A stretch of 64,000 bases of DNA from Tengunoibacter tsumagoiensis (GCF_003967535.1 NZ_BIFR01000001.1:1797001-1861000), one strand, 5' to 3'. Shown: positions 17,799 through 26,246, counted from the first letter of the stretch. Notes: generated by a model from the letters alone, not told the origin. A program made the numbers and translations.

Positions 17799-19079
17799 TT
17801 AGAGTGAGAGGGCCATAAAGGGGATCTCCATCTCTTCAGGCGTCAGGCCGCCATGATGACCCTGAAAATGCATAGCAAACTTGCCCTCCTCGTACCACCA
17901 GACCGTTTCATGTTTATAGGGAAGGATGACCACATTTCCTACGCGATCAAGAAAAGTGGAGCTGGGGGGCTGCATACCAAAGAACTGCTGTGCAATCAGA
18001 TCTTGTGTCAGATAGACCTCGGCTCGCCCATCCAGGCGCTGGCGCAATTCTGGAACCAGGGCTGTGAGATGCTCTTCTTTTACATGGAGAAACATATCGC
18101 GAGCTGAGCCAGCCGGGACCATCACACTGCCGCGCTTATTCGTTTTGAACAGACGTGAGATATTGGGAATTTGTTTATTGAGATAGTACGTCTGTTGTGG
18201 ATTGACCTCTACCTGACCATGATCAGCAGTCATCAGTAATAGCGTATCAGTGCACTTGCCAGCGACCGTTTGATAGAGAATATCATTGAGGTGGCGTAGG
18301 CAGACATCGACTGCGTCATCGAGCTGTTTTGAATAAGGGCCAAAGTTATGGCAGGTGGTATCGATCTTATCAAAGTACAGAAAATAATAGCCAGGTTTCT
18401 CTGTTGGGGAGAGAAGCACCTGGCTAAGAGAACGGAGAGCCTCCTGTAGAGTACGGTAGGGATGAACCTGAGAGCCACGGAACACAATTTCTGAATAGGT
18501 TGAAGTTGTATAATTCTCATTTTGAAAGACATGACTCTCAATCCCTTTGCTCTGGAGCATCTGATAGAAAGTCTGTCTGGGGAAAAAGGCGGCGGCTGGC
18601 TGTGGAGAGCGTTTTAACGTCTCGTGTGAGAACTTATCGTTTACATACGAAAACAGGAGGGGGGAGATCATATCATCCACAAGCGGTTCGTAATAACTCC
18701 ACTCATAGATGCCACTCTGCCCAACATTGAGCCCAGTATGGATACAAGTGACATGTGCAGCCGTCGTTGAAGGAAACTGTGAAGTCATCTTCGAGACCAC
18801 ACCATCCTGAAGAAAGGCCTTGAGAAAAGGATAGCGCTTTGAATAACGCTCAAAAAAGCGCCAGCCAAAGGAATCAATGAAGAGCAGGACCACTTTTTTG
18901 TATCTCGTTGGTAGTTTGCCAAAGACATCGAGCGGCAGAGTCTGCTGGGGGGTGCCAGTCAGAAGAAAATCAATGGTTGCGGGAATACTCGAGAAGCAAT
19001 ATGAAGCATAGCATGGCCGTACAAAGCGCTGTGAAAACTTTGCCTGGTTGACCACCTTGATTGATGTCGAATTGAGCAT
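17799..19079 (-). CDS. Type I phosphodiesterase/nucleotide pyrophosphatase-like protein
   Basis: 426 residues (ATG at 19079 with AGGA six bases upstream; a TTG at 19085 is also in frame). Alkaline phosphatase superfamily: VVLLFIDSFGW (first metal Asp), FPSTTAAHVTCIHTG (nucleophile Thr), YFDKIDTTCHNFGPYS (Asp/His metal ligands), LLLMTADHGQ (Asp/His) and FQGHHGGLTPEEMEIPF (last His). All the metal ligands I look for are present. Family members hydrolyse phosphodiester or pyrophosphate bonds of nucleotides or lipid head groups; the substrate cannot be read from sequence. I see no signal peptide, so it is probably cytoplasmic. It is a single gene with its own terminator. Confidence 0.8.
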   Translation of the reverse strand: MLNSTSIKVVNQAKFSQRFVRPCYASYCFSSIPATIDFLLTGTPQQTLPLDVFGKLPTRYKKVVLLFIDSFGWRFFERYSKRYPFLKAFLQDGVVSKMTSQFPSTTAAHVTCIHTGLNVGQSGIYEWSYYEPLVDDMISPLLFSYVNDKFSHETLKRSPQPAAAFFPRQTFYQMLQSKGIESHVFQNENYTTSTYSEIVFRGSQVHPYRTLQEALRSLSQVLLSPTEKPGYYFLYFDKIDTTCHNFGPYSKQLDDAVDVCLRHLNDILYQTVAGKCTDTLLLMTADHGQVEVNPQQTYYLNKQIPNISRLFKTNKRGSVMVPAGSARDMFLHVKEEHLTALVPELRQRLDGRAEVYLTQDLIAQQFFGMQPPSSTFLDRVGNVVILPYKHETVWWYEEGKFAMHFQGHHGGLTPEEMEIPFMALSL

Positions 19080-19395
19080 ATACAATCCTGCTTCCTAAAG
19101 CAATGAGATATTCGCTGAAAAAGAGTGCCCGTTGACTATGCAACAGTATATCACGAATCTTCTGGAATCTTAGAATTTGCTGAGAAACACGCTAAAATTT
19201 TGTAGCCAGTTATCTCTATCATTCGTCTGAATAAGTATCCAGAATACTGGACTATTTCTTTTTGTCTCTTCTTGGCGGTGGACGCCCGTTTTTTTGTTTC
19301 ATTTTCTTCCATATGTCTTTATAAACCGCCAATAAGCAGTAGGGTAGCAGAAGGTTCAATTATCTTCCGTCTCCAACCAAAGAGGGGTTGGGTTT
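19080..19395. other. Divergent intergenic region before the EamA gene
   Basis: No gene. A small hairpin CCAACC-AAAGAG-GGTTGG (19374-19392 region) includes the purine-rich stretch that would be the ribosome site of the EamA gene at 19396, so it could affect initiation. I do not recognise a known riboswitch. Confidence 0.35.
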
Positions 19396-20358
19396 ATGAA
19401 AGTACAACGTACCGATCTTGCCGTTTTGGGTGCCAGTCTTTTATGGGGTTTCAATTATACATCTGTAAAAATTGCGTTATTTTATCTTACTCCTTTTATG
19501 CTGGGCTTATTGCGCTTTGCGATTGCTTCAATTGCGATGGTCTGTCTGTTAAGATCAATGGAAGGCTCGATTCGGGTCACCTGGCCTGCTGTCAGACGGA
19601 TGATTGTCGCAAGTCTGGTTGGTTTTGGCGCACAGCAGATCTGTTTTCTGTATGGATCGCATTTTATTGATGCCTCAATGGTTGCGCTGCTGACGGCGTT
19701 TACCACCGCCTTTATGGTGATTCTTACCTCAATTGCTTCAAGAGAGCGCTTGAATTTTTTGATGTTGTTTGGAGTTGGCGTTGCCTGTCTCGGTGTTTTA
19801 GGGGTGGTGCTGGGCAAAAAGAGTGCATTGATGCTCAGTTCACAGAGCCTGCTGGGTTTTGCGCTGGTGATTGGATCTGGCATTCTAGCTGGCACAGCAC
19901 CCCTGATAAATAGAAGAACGCTGATGAGCTATTCCTCTTCCCGTGTAACAACCTGGACCATCATCTTTGGCTCTTGCTTCTTCTTTCCGTTAGGAGCAGC
20001 GAGTGGAAACGGGAGTCTACTGATGCACCTGCCCTGGCAGGCCTGGATCGCGATTCTCTTCTCTGCTCTGGGTGGTACTGCGGGGGCTAATCTTCTCTGG
20101 AACTATGGTATTGCTCATATCGGTGTCGTCCGTATGACCATTTATAGTTATCTTGCACCACTGCTAGGCATGTTACTTGCCAGCTTTCTGCTGAATGAAG
20201 GGATGACACCGTTACAGTGGGTGGGAGCACTGATTACGCTGGTTGGTATCGCTATCTCTCAATATGGAAAGCTTGTTTCAACTCACCGTCTGACGGCACA
20301 GGCTCTTGATGACCATGGCCCGCTTACTGATCCCCGTATGGGAATTGTTGGTAAGTAG
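19396..20358 (+). CDS. EamA family (DMT) transporter
   Basis: 320 residues with ten predicted membrane helices in two EamA repeats: ADLAVLGASLLWGFNYTSVKIAL opens the first and LLGFALVIGSGILAGTAPLINRR the second. Family hallmarks include the LWGFN start of repeat 1, AALLTAFTTAFMVILTSI, and PLLGMLLASFLLNEGMTPLQWVGALITLVGI at the end. Drug/metabolite transporters of this kind move small metabolites or amino acids; the substrate is unknown. It ends at a good shared terminator. Confidence 0.88.
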   Translation: MKVQRTDLAVLGASLLWGFNYTSVKIALFYLTPFMLGLLRFAIASIAMVCLLRSMEGSIRVTWPAVRRMIVASLVGFGAQQICFLYGSHFIDASMVALLTAFTTAFMVILTSIASRERLNFLMLFGVGVACLGVLGVVLGKKSALMLSSQSLLGFALVIGSGILAGTAPLINRRTLMSYSSSRVTTWTIIFGSCFFFPLGAASGNGSLLMHLPWQAWIAILFSALGGTAGANLLWNYGIAHIGVVRMTIYSYLAPLLGMLLASFLLNEGMTPLQWVGALITLVGIAISQYGKLVSTHRLTAQALDDHGPLTDPRMGIVGK

Positions 20359-20393
20359 TTTGTGAAGCTGAGATGTTGATGGTGAGCAAGGAC

Positions 20394-20432
20394 AAAAAAG
20401 CAGGGGCGGGTTCGAAAACGCCCCTGTTTTTT
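20394..20432. terminator. Bidirectional terminator
   Basis: AAAAAAG then CAGGGGCG (20401-20408) pairs with CGCCCCTG (20419-20426), followed by TTTTTT. A-run and T-run flank the stem, so it serves both the EamA gene and the convergent small gene. Confidence 0.85.
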
Positions 20433-20601
20433 ACTGACCTTTTTTGTGGTGCTCTTCTTTATGATGTTTCAGCACAGTGCGAGCGGCCACTTCCTCTGCC
20501 CTATCCCCATAACGACCACTTTTTTGCGCGGACTCTTTAATGTGTTCGTATTGTCGCTCTTCCTTTTCTCCTACACCTTTGAGAGGTTTTTTCTCTGGCA
20601 T
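20431..20601 (-). CDS. Small charged conserved protein
   Basis: 56 residues. The start is MPEKKPLKGVGEKEERQYEH, with AAAGGAGG 8 bases upstream; the in-frame ATG 21 bases earlier contains that ribosome site within its own codons and is unlikely to be used. The sequence is very hydrophilic, Lys/Glu/His-rich, with RAEEVAARTVLKHHKEEH at the end. Short proteins with LKGVGEKEERQYEHIK and (A)AEEIAARTVNK are widespread in bacteria and often labelled plasmid stabilisation or hypothetical; real function unknown. Confidence 0.7.
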   Translation of the reverse strand: MPEKKPLKGVGEKEERQYEHIKESAQKSGRYGDRAEEVAARTVLKHHKEEHHKKGQ

Positions 20602-20705
20602 AAAAGTTTCCTCCTTTGACATTGGAGCTTAAGAACTGATGGTAGTTATGACACGTTTACGCCCGCCAAAAAGGTTCAATCCTACTGGAAAGTGAGATAT
20701 ACTTA

Positions 20706-20780
20706 TTGATAGAGATTTCTCAACTATGTCGTATTGAGATAGATTTCTCAACTATGTCATATTGAGATGGATTTCTCAAC
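20706..20780 (+). promoter_or_regulatory. Three evenly spaced palindromes (putative operator array)
   Basis: Three copies of TTGAGA-N6-TCTCAA (20706-20723 with TTGATA in the first half-site, 20734-20751, 20762-20779) are spaced exactly 28 bases apart inside a 2.4-copy tandem repeat of a 28-base unit. The array ends about 30 bases before the GNAT start, where a repressor or activator would bind. Confidence 0.6.
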
Positions 20781-20810
20781 GAATAGCGATAGAGGTAGAA
20801 AAGGACTTTG

Positions 20811-21695
20811 ATGAGAAGCTCTGACCGCCATGGGCTTTATCCCGCTCAGGGATTGACCACACGTGAATTATCTGAGATTGAGCAGTTAGCGCAGGTCTGC
20901 AATGCATATGAGCATCTGGATCTTAAACTGAATTGGGAGACACTCAAAAGCCGTCCAACCAAATTAACAAATGACTTTCTGTATTATGATCAGGGAGCTC
21001 TCGTTGGCTTTCTTGCTATCTTTAGTTTTAATGCTAAAGAGGCTGAGCTAAGTGGGATGGTGCACCCCGACCATCGCAGAAAAGGCATCTTTACTCAGCT
21101 TTACCAGGCAGCTTTTGTAGAGTGTGAGCGCCGCCAGCTCAAAGTATTGCTCTTAATTGTTGAGCATATTTCGAAATCTGGTCAAGGCTTTGCGGAGAAG
21201 CTACAGCCACGATCTGATCATTCTGAGTATAAGATGGTGATGGGAGAGCCTCGTATTCCTGAAAGCTTTAGCCCACAACTGCACTTTCGTGCTATTAACA
21301 GAAGCGACCTCCCAATCTTGAGCCGCATAACAGCTCTTGCTTTCAATATGCTTGAGAGCGAGGTCAAGTGGTATACCGAGGCGATTTTAGAAGACAAACA
21401 GCGCCAGTACTTTGTGGTTGAGCTAGATAATATCGTGGTTGGCAAATTGGATGTGTCCATTTCCAATCAAACAATCTTCATTTATGGCTTTGGAGTGCTA
21501 CCAGAGTATCGTGGGCGTGGCTACGGACGACAGTTATTGGCCTGGGTGATCCAGCACTATCTAACCGAAGGCTATCGTTCGTTTGCCCTTGAAGTGGCCG
21601 TAGAGAACGAGCATGCGCTTGGGCTCTATACCTCCTGTGGTTTTGCCGTAACCAGTCGTTTTGATTATTACGCGATTGATCTTCCATCTGCTTAA
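20811..21695 (+). CDS. Two-domain GNAT family N-acetyltransferase
   Basis: 294 residues, ATG at 20811 with AAAGGA 7 bases upstream. The N-terminal GNAT-like half contains GALVGFLAIFSFNAKEAELSGMVHPDHRRKGIFTQLYQAA (acetyl-CoA loop HRRKGIFT). The C-terminal half is more canonical: VVGKLDVSISNQTIFIYGFGVLPEYRGRGYGRQLLAWVI (loop RGRGYG), then LEVAVENEHALGLYTSCGF. Tandem GNAT proteins of this form occur in mycothiol-type synthases and many uncharacterised enzymes; substrate unknown. It is followed after 11 bases by the LIM-DA1 gene, so the two are probably co-transcribed under the 28-base palindrome array. Confidence 0.85.
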   Translation: MRSSDRHGLYPAQGLTTRELSEIEQLAQVCNAYEHLDLKLNWETLKSRPTKLTNDFLYYDQGALVGFLAIFSFNAKEAELSGMVHPDHRRKGIFTQLYQAAFVECERRQLKVLLLIVEHISKSGQGFAEKLQPRSDHSEYKMVMGEPRIPESFSPQLHFRAINRSDLPILSRITALAFNMLESEVKWYTEAILEDKQRQYFVVELDNIVVGKLDVSISNQTIFIYGFGVLPEYRGRGYGRQLLAWVIQHYLTEGYRSFALEVAVENEHALGLYTSCGFAVTSRFDYYAIDLPSA

Positions 21696-21706
21696 AGGAT
21701 GTGTGT

Positions 21707-22717
21707 ATGCAAGCTACGACACCTATCTGTAAACAGTGTGGTCAGCCTATTCAGGGTCGGTATATTACCGCTTTAAATGCGACCTGGCATCCACAGCATT
21801 TTGTCTGCGCGGCTTGCCAGCGTCCCTTTGAGGGTGAGAGCTTTATGGTGCACAATGATGCGCCATATCACCAGACCTGCTATCAGAATACAATTCTCCC
21901 TCGCTGCGCCGCCTGTGGTCAGCCATTAAGTGGAAAATATGTGATTGATCCCAGGACAAACTCCTCTTATCATGAGTCCTGCTATCAGAATACGGTCGTT
22001 CCTCGCTGCACCTATTGCAATAAGCCTTTGATGGGAGAGTTTCTGGTCGATCAGTGGGGCAACAAGTTTTGTCAAGAGCACAAGCAACAATTTCCAGCCT
22101 GCCAGTTCTGTGGACGTTTGATTCCACCAGCACAGCAGGAACATGGTTCAGACCTGCAACGCTGCCAGATCTGTCGCTCGACCGCAATTGAGGAGATTAG
22201 TATTGCCAGACCCCTGTTTGGTCAGGTTGTACGCTGGATGAACGGGCAGGGCCTGCTCTATCATAATCAACCGATCAGTCTTGAGTTATGTGATCGTGTG
22301 AAATTATCCGAGCGTTTAAAAGAGCGCCATGATCCCCACTCATTGGGCGTAACGATGAGCACAACCTATACCCGGAATGGACAGTATCTCAAGACTGATA
22401 TCGATGGCGTCTCTGTGCTGCATGGGATGCCCTCCGTCCTTTTTCAGGGTGTAACCGCTCATGAACTGGGCCATGTCTGGCTGATTGTCCATGAGGTACG
22501 TGGACTTCCTTCCTGGGCAGAGGAAGGTTTTTGCGAACTGCTTGCTTACCGCTACTATGGAGGCCAGTCAGGTGCTGAGAGCGCCTACTTTGCGAAGAAT
22601 ATTGAGCAGAATCGCGATCCTGTCTATGGAGACGGATTTCGGCGCGTGAAAGCTATTGCGGATCGAGAGGGGTTTGCGCGTTTCCTCTCAAATCTGCAAA
22701 CAACAAAGAAAATGTAA
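21707..22717 (+). CDS. LIM-type zinc finger protein with DA1-like metallopeptidase domain
   Basis: 336 residues, ATG at 21707 with AAAGGA 7 bases upstream. Zinc fingers fill the first half: C8/C11...H28/H31 with C34/C37...H55/C58 is a full LIM pattern, C67/C70...C101/C104...H125 forms a second, and C132/C135...C153/C156 a third treble. The C-terminal domain has TAHELGHVWL (HELGH at 252-256) followed by SWAEEGFCELLAYRYY (E272/E273), the arrangement of the DA1 peptidase family, where a third ligand lies in the EEG motif. Plant DA1 is a LIM-containing, ubiquitin-activated peptidase; bacterial relatives are little studied. No signal peptide, so probably cytoplasmic. Substrate unknown. Confidence 0.82.
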   Translation: MQATTPICKQCGQPIQGRYITALNATWHPQHFVCAACQRPFEGESFMVHNDAPYHQTCYQNTILPRCAACGQPLSGKYVIDPRTNSSYHESCYQNTVVPRCTYCNKPLMGEFLVDQWGNKFCQEHKQQFPACQFCGRLIPPAQQEHGSDLQRCQICRSTAIEEISIARPLFGQVVRWMNGQGLLYHNQPISLELCDRVKLSERLKERHDPHSLGVTMSTTYTRNGQYLKTDIDGVSVLHGMPSVLFQGVTAHELGHVWLIVHEVRGLPSWAEEGFCELLAYRYYGGQSGAESAYFAKNIEQNRDPVYGDGFRRVKAIADREGFARFLSNLQTTKKM

Positions 22718-22867
22718 CCAGCTCTCTCTCATCCCCTCGTACTTGTATGCTTTTGTCGCGATGAGATGGAGAGAGCACACCCTGGATGGTGGCTCGTTGA
22801 AGAACGAGGCACCTGATGGTTCTGTTTCATCTTTCTCCCCTGCCATCTGGATAGGCTTTGGGGAAGA

Positions 22868-24019
22868 TCAACTTTCTGTATAATAATCGACCTGTTGAGC
22901 TTCTGTTAAGTCAGGGACCTCCAGCTTATGCAATAATTTGTAGATGATCGCTTCAGGCACACTGGCTGCTCGCTCGCGATTGCGTTGCAGAATAGTTGTA
23001 AAGGGAGCCTCGAGATAGACAATACGGGTAGAAGCTCCATAGCTTGTAAAGAGCTCAATCAACGGTTGGCGCAACTGTTTGCTGATATTGGTCGCATTCC
23101 AGACAAAGCTCTGCTTCCGACGCAGGTAGGTCCGCGCTCGCTCTTTTGCAGTCTGTATCACCAGCCCCTGTGGACCTTCTGCATCGATCTTGAGTTCCTG
23201 TCGAATGGAATCAAGACTTACCATCGGCCACTCAGCCAGATGGCTACGAATCCAGGTATCCTTGCCCGCTCCTGGCAAGCCTGAGAGCAGCACCACCTCA
23301 AATTTTGCTTGTTCGTATGCCTCATAAGTGGGATCGCCTTGCTCCTTCTGAAAGTAGACAAAGCGGCCCTGGCGATTGGCAAAGGGATAAGGCTGAGTAT
23401 AGCAGCCAAGCTCTTGGGCATAGGAGCGAAAGAGCTCAACGCGTGTGAGCAGCTCCTGCTGATCGGCACAGATGCGTCCATATACATCGGCCTCAGCCAG
23501 CAAAGCCAGATGATCCAGACGAATGTGCAGGCTGGCAGCCAGAAGCATACGTTCTGGCTGATACTTATCGAGAAATTGTAAAGGGAGACCGTGAAAGCGT
23601 ACCAGAGCCGCGATATATTCGCGTTGAGCAAAAGGCAGGATAGGAGTGGACTCCTCACCAGTCCAGAGTAACTGCCTGGCAATCTGTTCACCTTTGCGAG
23701 CATGTCCTCTCGACGTGATTTTTCCATCCTCTTCGATCTTTGTGCAGAGTGGTTTTCCCACATCGTGCCATAAGGCAGCCGCAAAGAGCAACGTTTGATC
23801 GACCAGTGACAGCTGACGCCATTCATCTTGTGAGATTAAGGACTCAGCCACCATCCGGGTATGGATCTGAACATCTCCTTCCGCGTGATAGATTGGATTT
23901 TGTGGCACACCGGCCATTCGCTGTAACCAGGGAAAGGTCTGGACCAGACTATCCCAATCCAGTGACCAGAGAGGACCTGAAGGGCAAAAAAAAGCGTGAT
24001 GAATAGTATGGATATTCAT
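22868..24019 (-). CDS. HD-Pnk-like RNA end-healing enzyme (HD phosphoesterase + polynucleotide kinase)
   Basis: 383 residues, ATG at 24019 with AGGAG 6-7 bases upstream. The N-terminal HD domain has H45, H53, ALWHDVGKP (H85-D86) and GHARKG (105-110). The C-terminal P-loop kinase has LLSGLPGAGKDTW (247-256), VSLDSIR (D270), and an Arg-rich lid region (LQRNRERAASVP). This order matches HD-Pnk, known as a bifunctional enzyme in which HD removes 2',3'-cyclic or 3' phosphates and the kinase phosphorylates 5'-OH ends. It follows the RNA ligase gene by 40 bases on the same strand, supporting joint nick healing and sealing. Substrate preference is inference. Confidence 0.8.
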   Translation of the reverse strand: MNIHTIHHAFFCPSGPLWSLDWDSLVQTFPWLQRMAGVPQNPIYHAEGDVQIHTRMVAESLISQDEWRQLSLVDQTLLFAAALWHDVGKPLCTKIEEDGKITSRGHARKGEQIARQLLWTGEESTPILPFAQREYIAALVRFHGLPLQFLDKYQPERMLLAASLHIRLDHLALLAEADVYGRICADQQELLTRVELFRSYAQELGCYTQPYPFANRQGRFVYFQKEQGDPTYEAYEQAKFEVVLLSGLPGAGKDTWIRSHLAEWPMVSLDSIRQELKIDAEGPQGLVIQTAKERARTYLRRKQSFVWNATNISKQLRQPLIELFTSYGASTRIVYLEAPFTTILQRNRERAASVPEAIIYKLLHKLEVPDLTEAQQVDYYTES

Positions 24020-24059
24020 ATAGTCTCCTAACAAAGGTTGCTAAACAAAGACTACTAAT

Positions 24060-24878
24060 TTAGAACAGAGATGCGTCACGGCTCAATTGATTGGGGATAA
24101 TTGGGCGTTCCATCCAATGGCTTTCGGAGCTCAGGATACTCTGAAGAAAGCTTTTTCGGACATATTTATAGCGCTCCTGAACGGCATCATCATCTTCAAT
24201 TTTGAGATAGAGCCCCTCCATAAGAAGGCTGGTATTTGTCTCGTTGAGGATCTGCTGGATAGCCAGACCTTTCTGCTGGCAGATCTGTTCCAGGATCTCA
24301 AGGTGATCTGATCCGATAAAATGAGAGGGTCCAACCAACTTTAACAGGGCTTCGCAAGACTCGATCTGACCTTCGTAAAGCACTTTAACAGAGACGATAA
24401 AGGGAAGGAGAGCCAGAAGCTCGCGTCGGCGAACGGTGCTTAGAAAGCGATCGTGCTCTTTATCATAGAGGTCGAACTCCATAAAGTAGTGCGGCAACTC
24501 AGTATAAAAGATAGTATGTTTGGCATAGAGCCATTCACCGTAGAGAATATAGCGCTCGCCGAGCACTTCATAGAGTGGCAGCATGTAGCTATAAGCCCAG
24601 GTCTTGAAGAGGCTAAACTGCGCCTCGCGTGGGCCACCGGAGAGATAATGTCCACGACTCTGTAAGAGTAAAGTGCCATCATCACTGAAGCTAATGGCAC
24701 AATTGGCCCCATCCATCTTCTCCTCAATGACCAGATGGCGATTGAGCAATGCTGCCATGGGCAAAATTGTCTGTTCATCATCGCCGTACTGGAGGCCAGA
24801 GCCTTCGATATGGGGCGTGCGGGGATATTTATAGATCGATACCATAGAGCTATCCTCATTGTTTGCACAGAAGCTCAT
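24060..24878 (-). CDS. RNA ligase family protein
   Basis: 272 residues from the ATG at 24878 (GAAGG about 9 bases upstream); an ATG at 24845 (GAGG 7 bases upstream) would give 261 residues starting MVSIYKYPRTPHIEGS, which looks like the true family start. Nucleotidyltransferase motifs are intact: I, EEKMDGAN (Lys54 in the long form); III, YGEWLYAKHTI; IIIa, YFMEFDLYDK; IV, MEGLYLKIE; V, RYKYVRKSF. ATP-dependent RNA ligases of this type join 3'-OH and 5'-phosphate ends through an enzyme-AMP intermediate. The adjoining HD-Pnk would create such ends. No C-terminal accessory domain of size is visible. Confidence 0.85.
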   Translation of the reverse strand: MSFCANNEDSSMVSIYKYPRTPHIEGSGLQYGDDEQTILPMAALLNRHLVIEEKMDGANCAISFSDDGTLLLQSRGHYLSGGPREAQFSLFKTWAYSYMLPLYEVLGERYILYGEWLYAKHTIFYTELPHYFMEFDLYDKEHDRFLSTVRRRELLALLPFIVSVKVLYEGQIESCEALLKLVGPSHFIGSDHLEILEQICQQKGLAIQQILNETNTSLLMEGLYLKIEDDDAVQERYKYVRKSFLQSILSSESHWMERPIIPNQLSRDASLF

Positions 24879-25323
24879 CCCTGCATACCTTCAAACAGAG
24901 ATCAGCAAGAGACTCTCAAAATTTCTTAGAAGGAGAAATTATGCGGCAGACAGAGCGGGTTGGGAGGCCGTCTTGTTCGCCTGACCCATAGCCATCATTT
25001 CTGGAGATAGGGAGACTCCAGGTAGTGGAAGATGCGTATGAGCCGGCTAGTATGCCGGAATAAGAGGATATGTGCAACTACATATAGGTAGCCTGTGAAT
25101 CCTTTTTCTCGGGTAAGTAGTAAGTAAAACTGTATAGTTTACGCATAATACTATAGCATATTTTTTAGACAAATTCCAGACCTCGCTTGATCGTTTGATC
25201 TTCGTTTGATACAGTCGCACGTGGTTGAGAAGGGTAAAGAACATCGGTCTACGTATTGTTGTGCGTGGTAAGATAAATAGTCGCTATGTAGCGAAGCTTA
25301 TATCTATAGATAAGGACGTGGTC
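24879..25323. other. Intergenic region with two hairpins and a possible leader peptide
   Basis: Divergent region between the RNA ligase gene and the CDF gene. On the plus strand, AAGGAG (24930-24935) precedes an ATG at 24941 that opens a 16-codon frame (MRQTERVGRPSCSPDP). Two hairpins follow: CTGGAG/CTCCAG at 25001-25021 and CCGGC/GCCGG at 25043-25058. They may form a structured leader, but a promoter is not evident. The frame at 25225 runs into the CDF gene, whose own ribosome site is at 25324. Confidence 0.35.
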
Positions 25324-26238
25324 ATGACGCAACGCTCGCCAAGATTTTATATGCTTCTGTCGGTAGGGGCTGCCCTGGTAACAATGGCTTTAAAGTTTAT
25401 TGGGTATTACTTAACGGGCTCAGTGGGGCTCTTTTCGGATGCAGCCGAATCGGTGGTCAATCTGGTGGCGGCCCTGGTTGGATTATGGGCCCTGACCCTG
25501 GCGGCTCGTCCAGCAGATGAAGACCATACCTATGGACATACGAAGTCTGAATATTTTTCGAGCGGGGTTGAAGGAGCTCTCATCCTCGTGGCGGCCCTGG
25601 TCATCATCGTTGAATCGGTGCCGCATCTCTTCCATCCCGTCAAATTGGAGCAGGTTGGACCTGGTCTGGCCTTCTCTGTGGCTGGAGCTTTCATCAATGG
25701 TATTCTCGCCTGGTTTATGCTTCGTGAAGGAAAACGTCAGCGCTCAATCACATTAGAGGCCGACGCTCACCATCTGTTTGCTGATGTCTATACAACCGTT
25801 GGTGTGTTGATTGGAGTAACCCTGGTTGTCATAACGGGCTGGGATATCCTCGACCCTATTATTGGTCTGCTGGTAGCAGTGAATATCATCTGGACCGGCG
25901 TCAAGCTCTTAAGGCAGACAGGATTGGGCCTGCTCGATACCGCCTTGCCAGCGGAAGATCAGGCGCAGATCCAGACCATTTTAGAGCGTTATCGGCAGCA
26001 GGGGATTAGTTTTCATGCACTGCGCAGTCGAGCGGCTGGTTCGCGCCGTTTTGTCTCTTTCCATGTGATTGTGCCAGGGAGCTGGACCGTCCTTAAAGGT
26101 CATACGATCTGCGAAGAGATCGAGATAGCAATACGGACGGCCCTGCCTGAATGTACTGTGTTTACGCACCTGGAGCCAAAAGAAGATCCATTGACCTTTG
26201 CTGATATCGAATTGGATCGTGCACCGCTCTTAGAGTGA
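25324..26238 (+). CDS. Cation diffusion facilitator (CDF) transporter
   Basis: 304 residues, ATG at 25324 with AAGGA 7 bases upstream. Six helices plus a C-terminal cytoplasmic domain. Helix II carries SVGLFSDAAESVVNL and helix V HHLFADVYTTVGVLIGV, giving the metal-site pattern (D-A-A-E and H-x3-D). HTYGHTKSEYFSSGVEG is the usual CDF loop between helices II and III. The C-terminal ferredoxin-like domain ends VFTHLEPKEDP. CDF proteins export Zn, Fe, Mn or other divalent metals by proton antiport. The helix II residue is Asp instead of His, so Zn alone is not certain. Confidence 0.9.
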   Translation: MTQRSPRFYMLLSVGAALVTMALKFIGYYLTGSVGLFSDAAESVVNLVAALVGLWALTLAARPADEDHTYGHTKSEYFSSGVEGALILVAALVIIVESVPHLFHPVKLEQVGPGLAFSVAGAFINGILAWFMLREGKRQRSITLEADAHHLFADVYTTVGVLIGVTLVVITGWDILDPIIGLLVAVNIIWTGVKLLRQTGLGLLDTALPAEDQAQIQTILERYRQQGISFHALRSRAAGSRRFVSFHVIVPGSWTVLKGHTICEEIEIAIRTALPECTVFTHLEPKEDPLTFADIELDRAPLLE

Positions 26239-26246
26239 AATCTCGT

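Noticed and set aside
24939-24998. Minus-strand peptide frame (MMAMGQANKTASQPALSAA) upstream of the RNA ligase gene
   Set aside because: No ribosome site, short, and on the same bases as the better-supported plus-strand leader frame.
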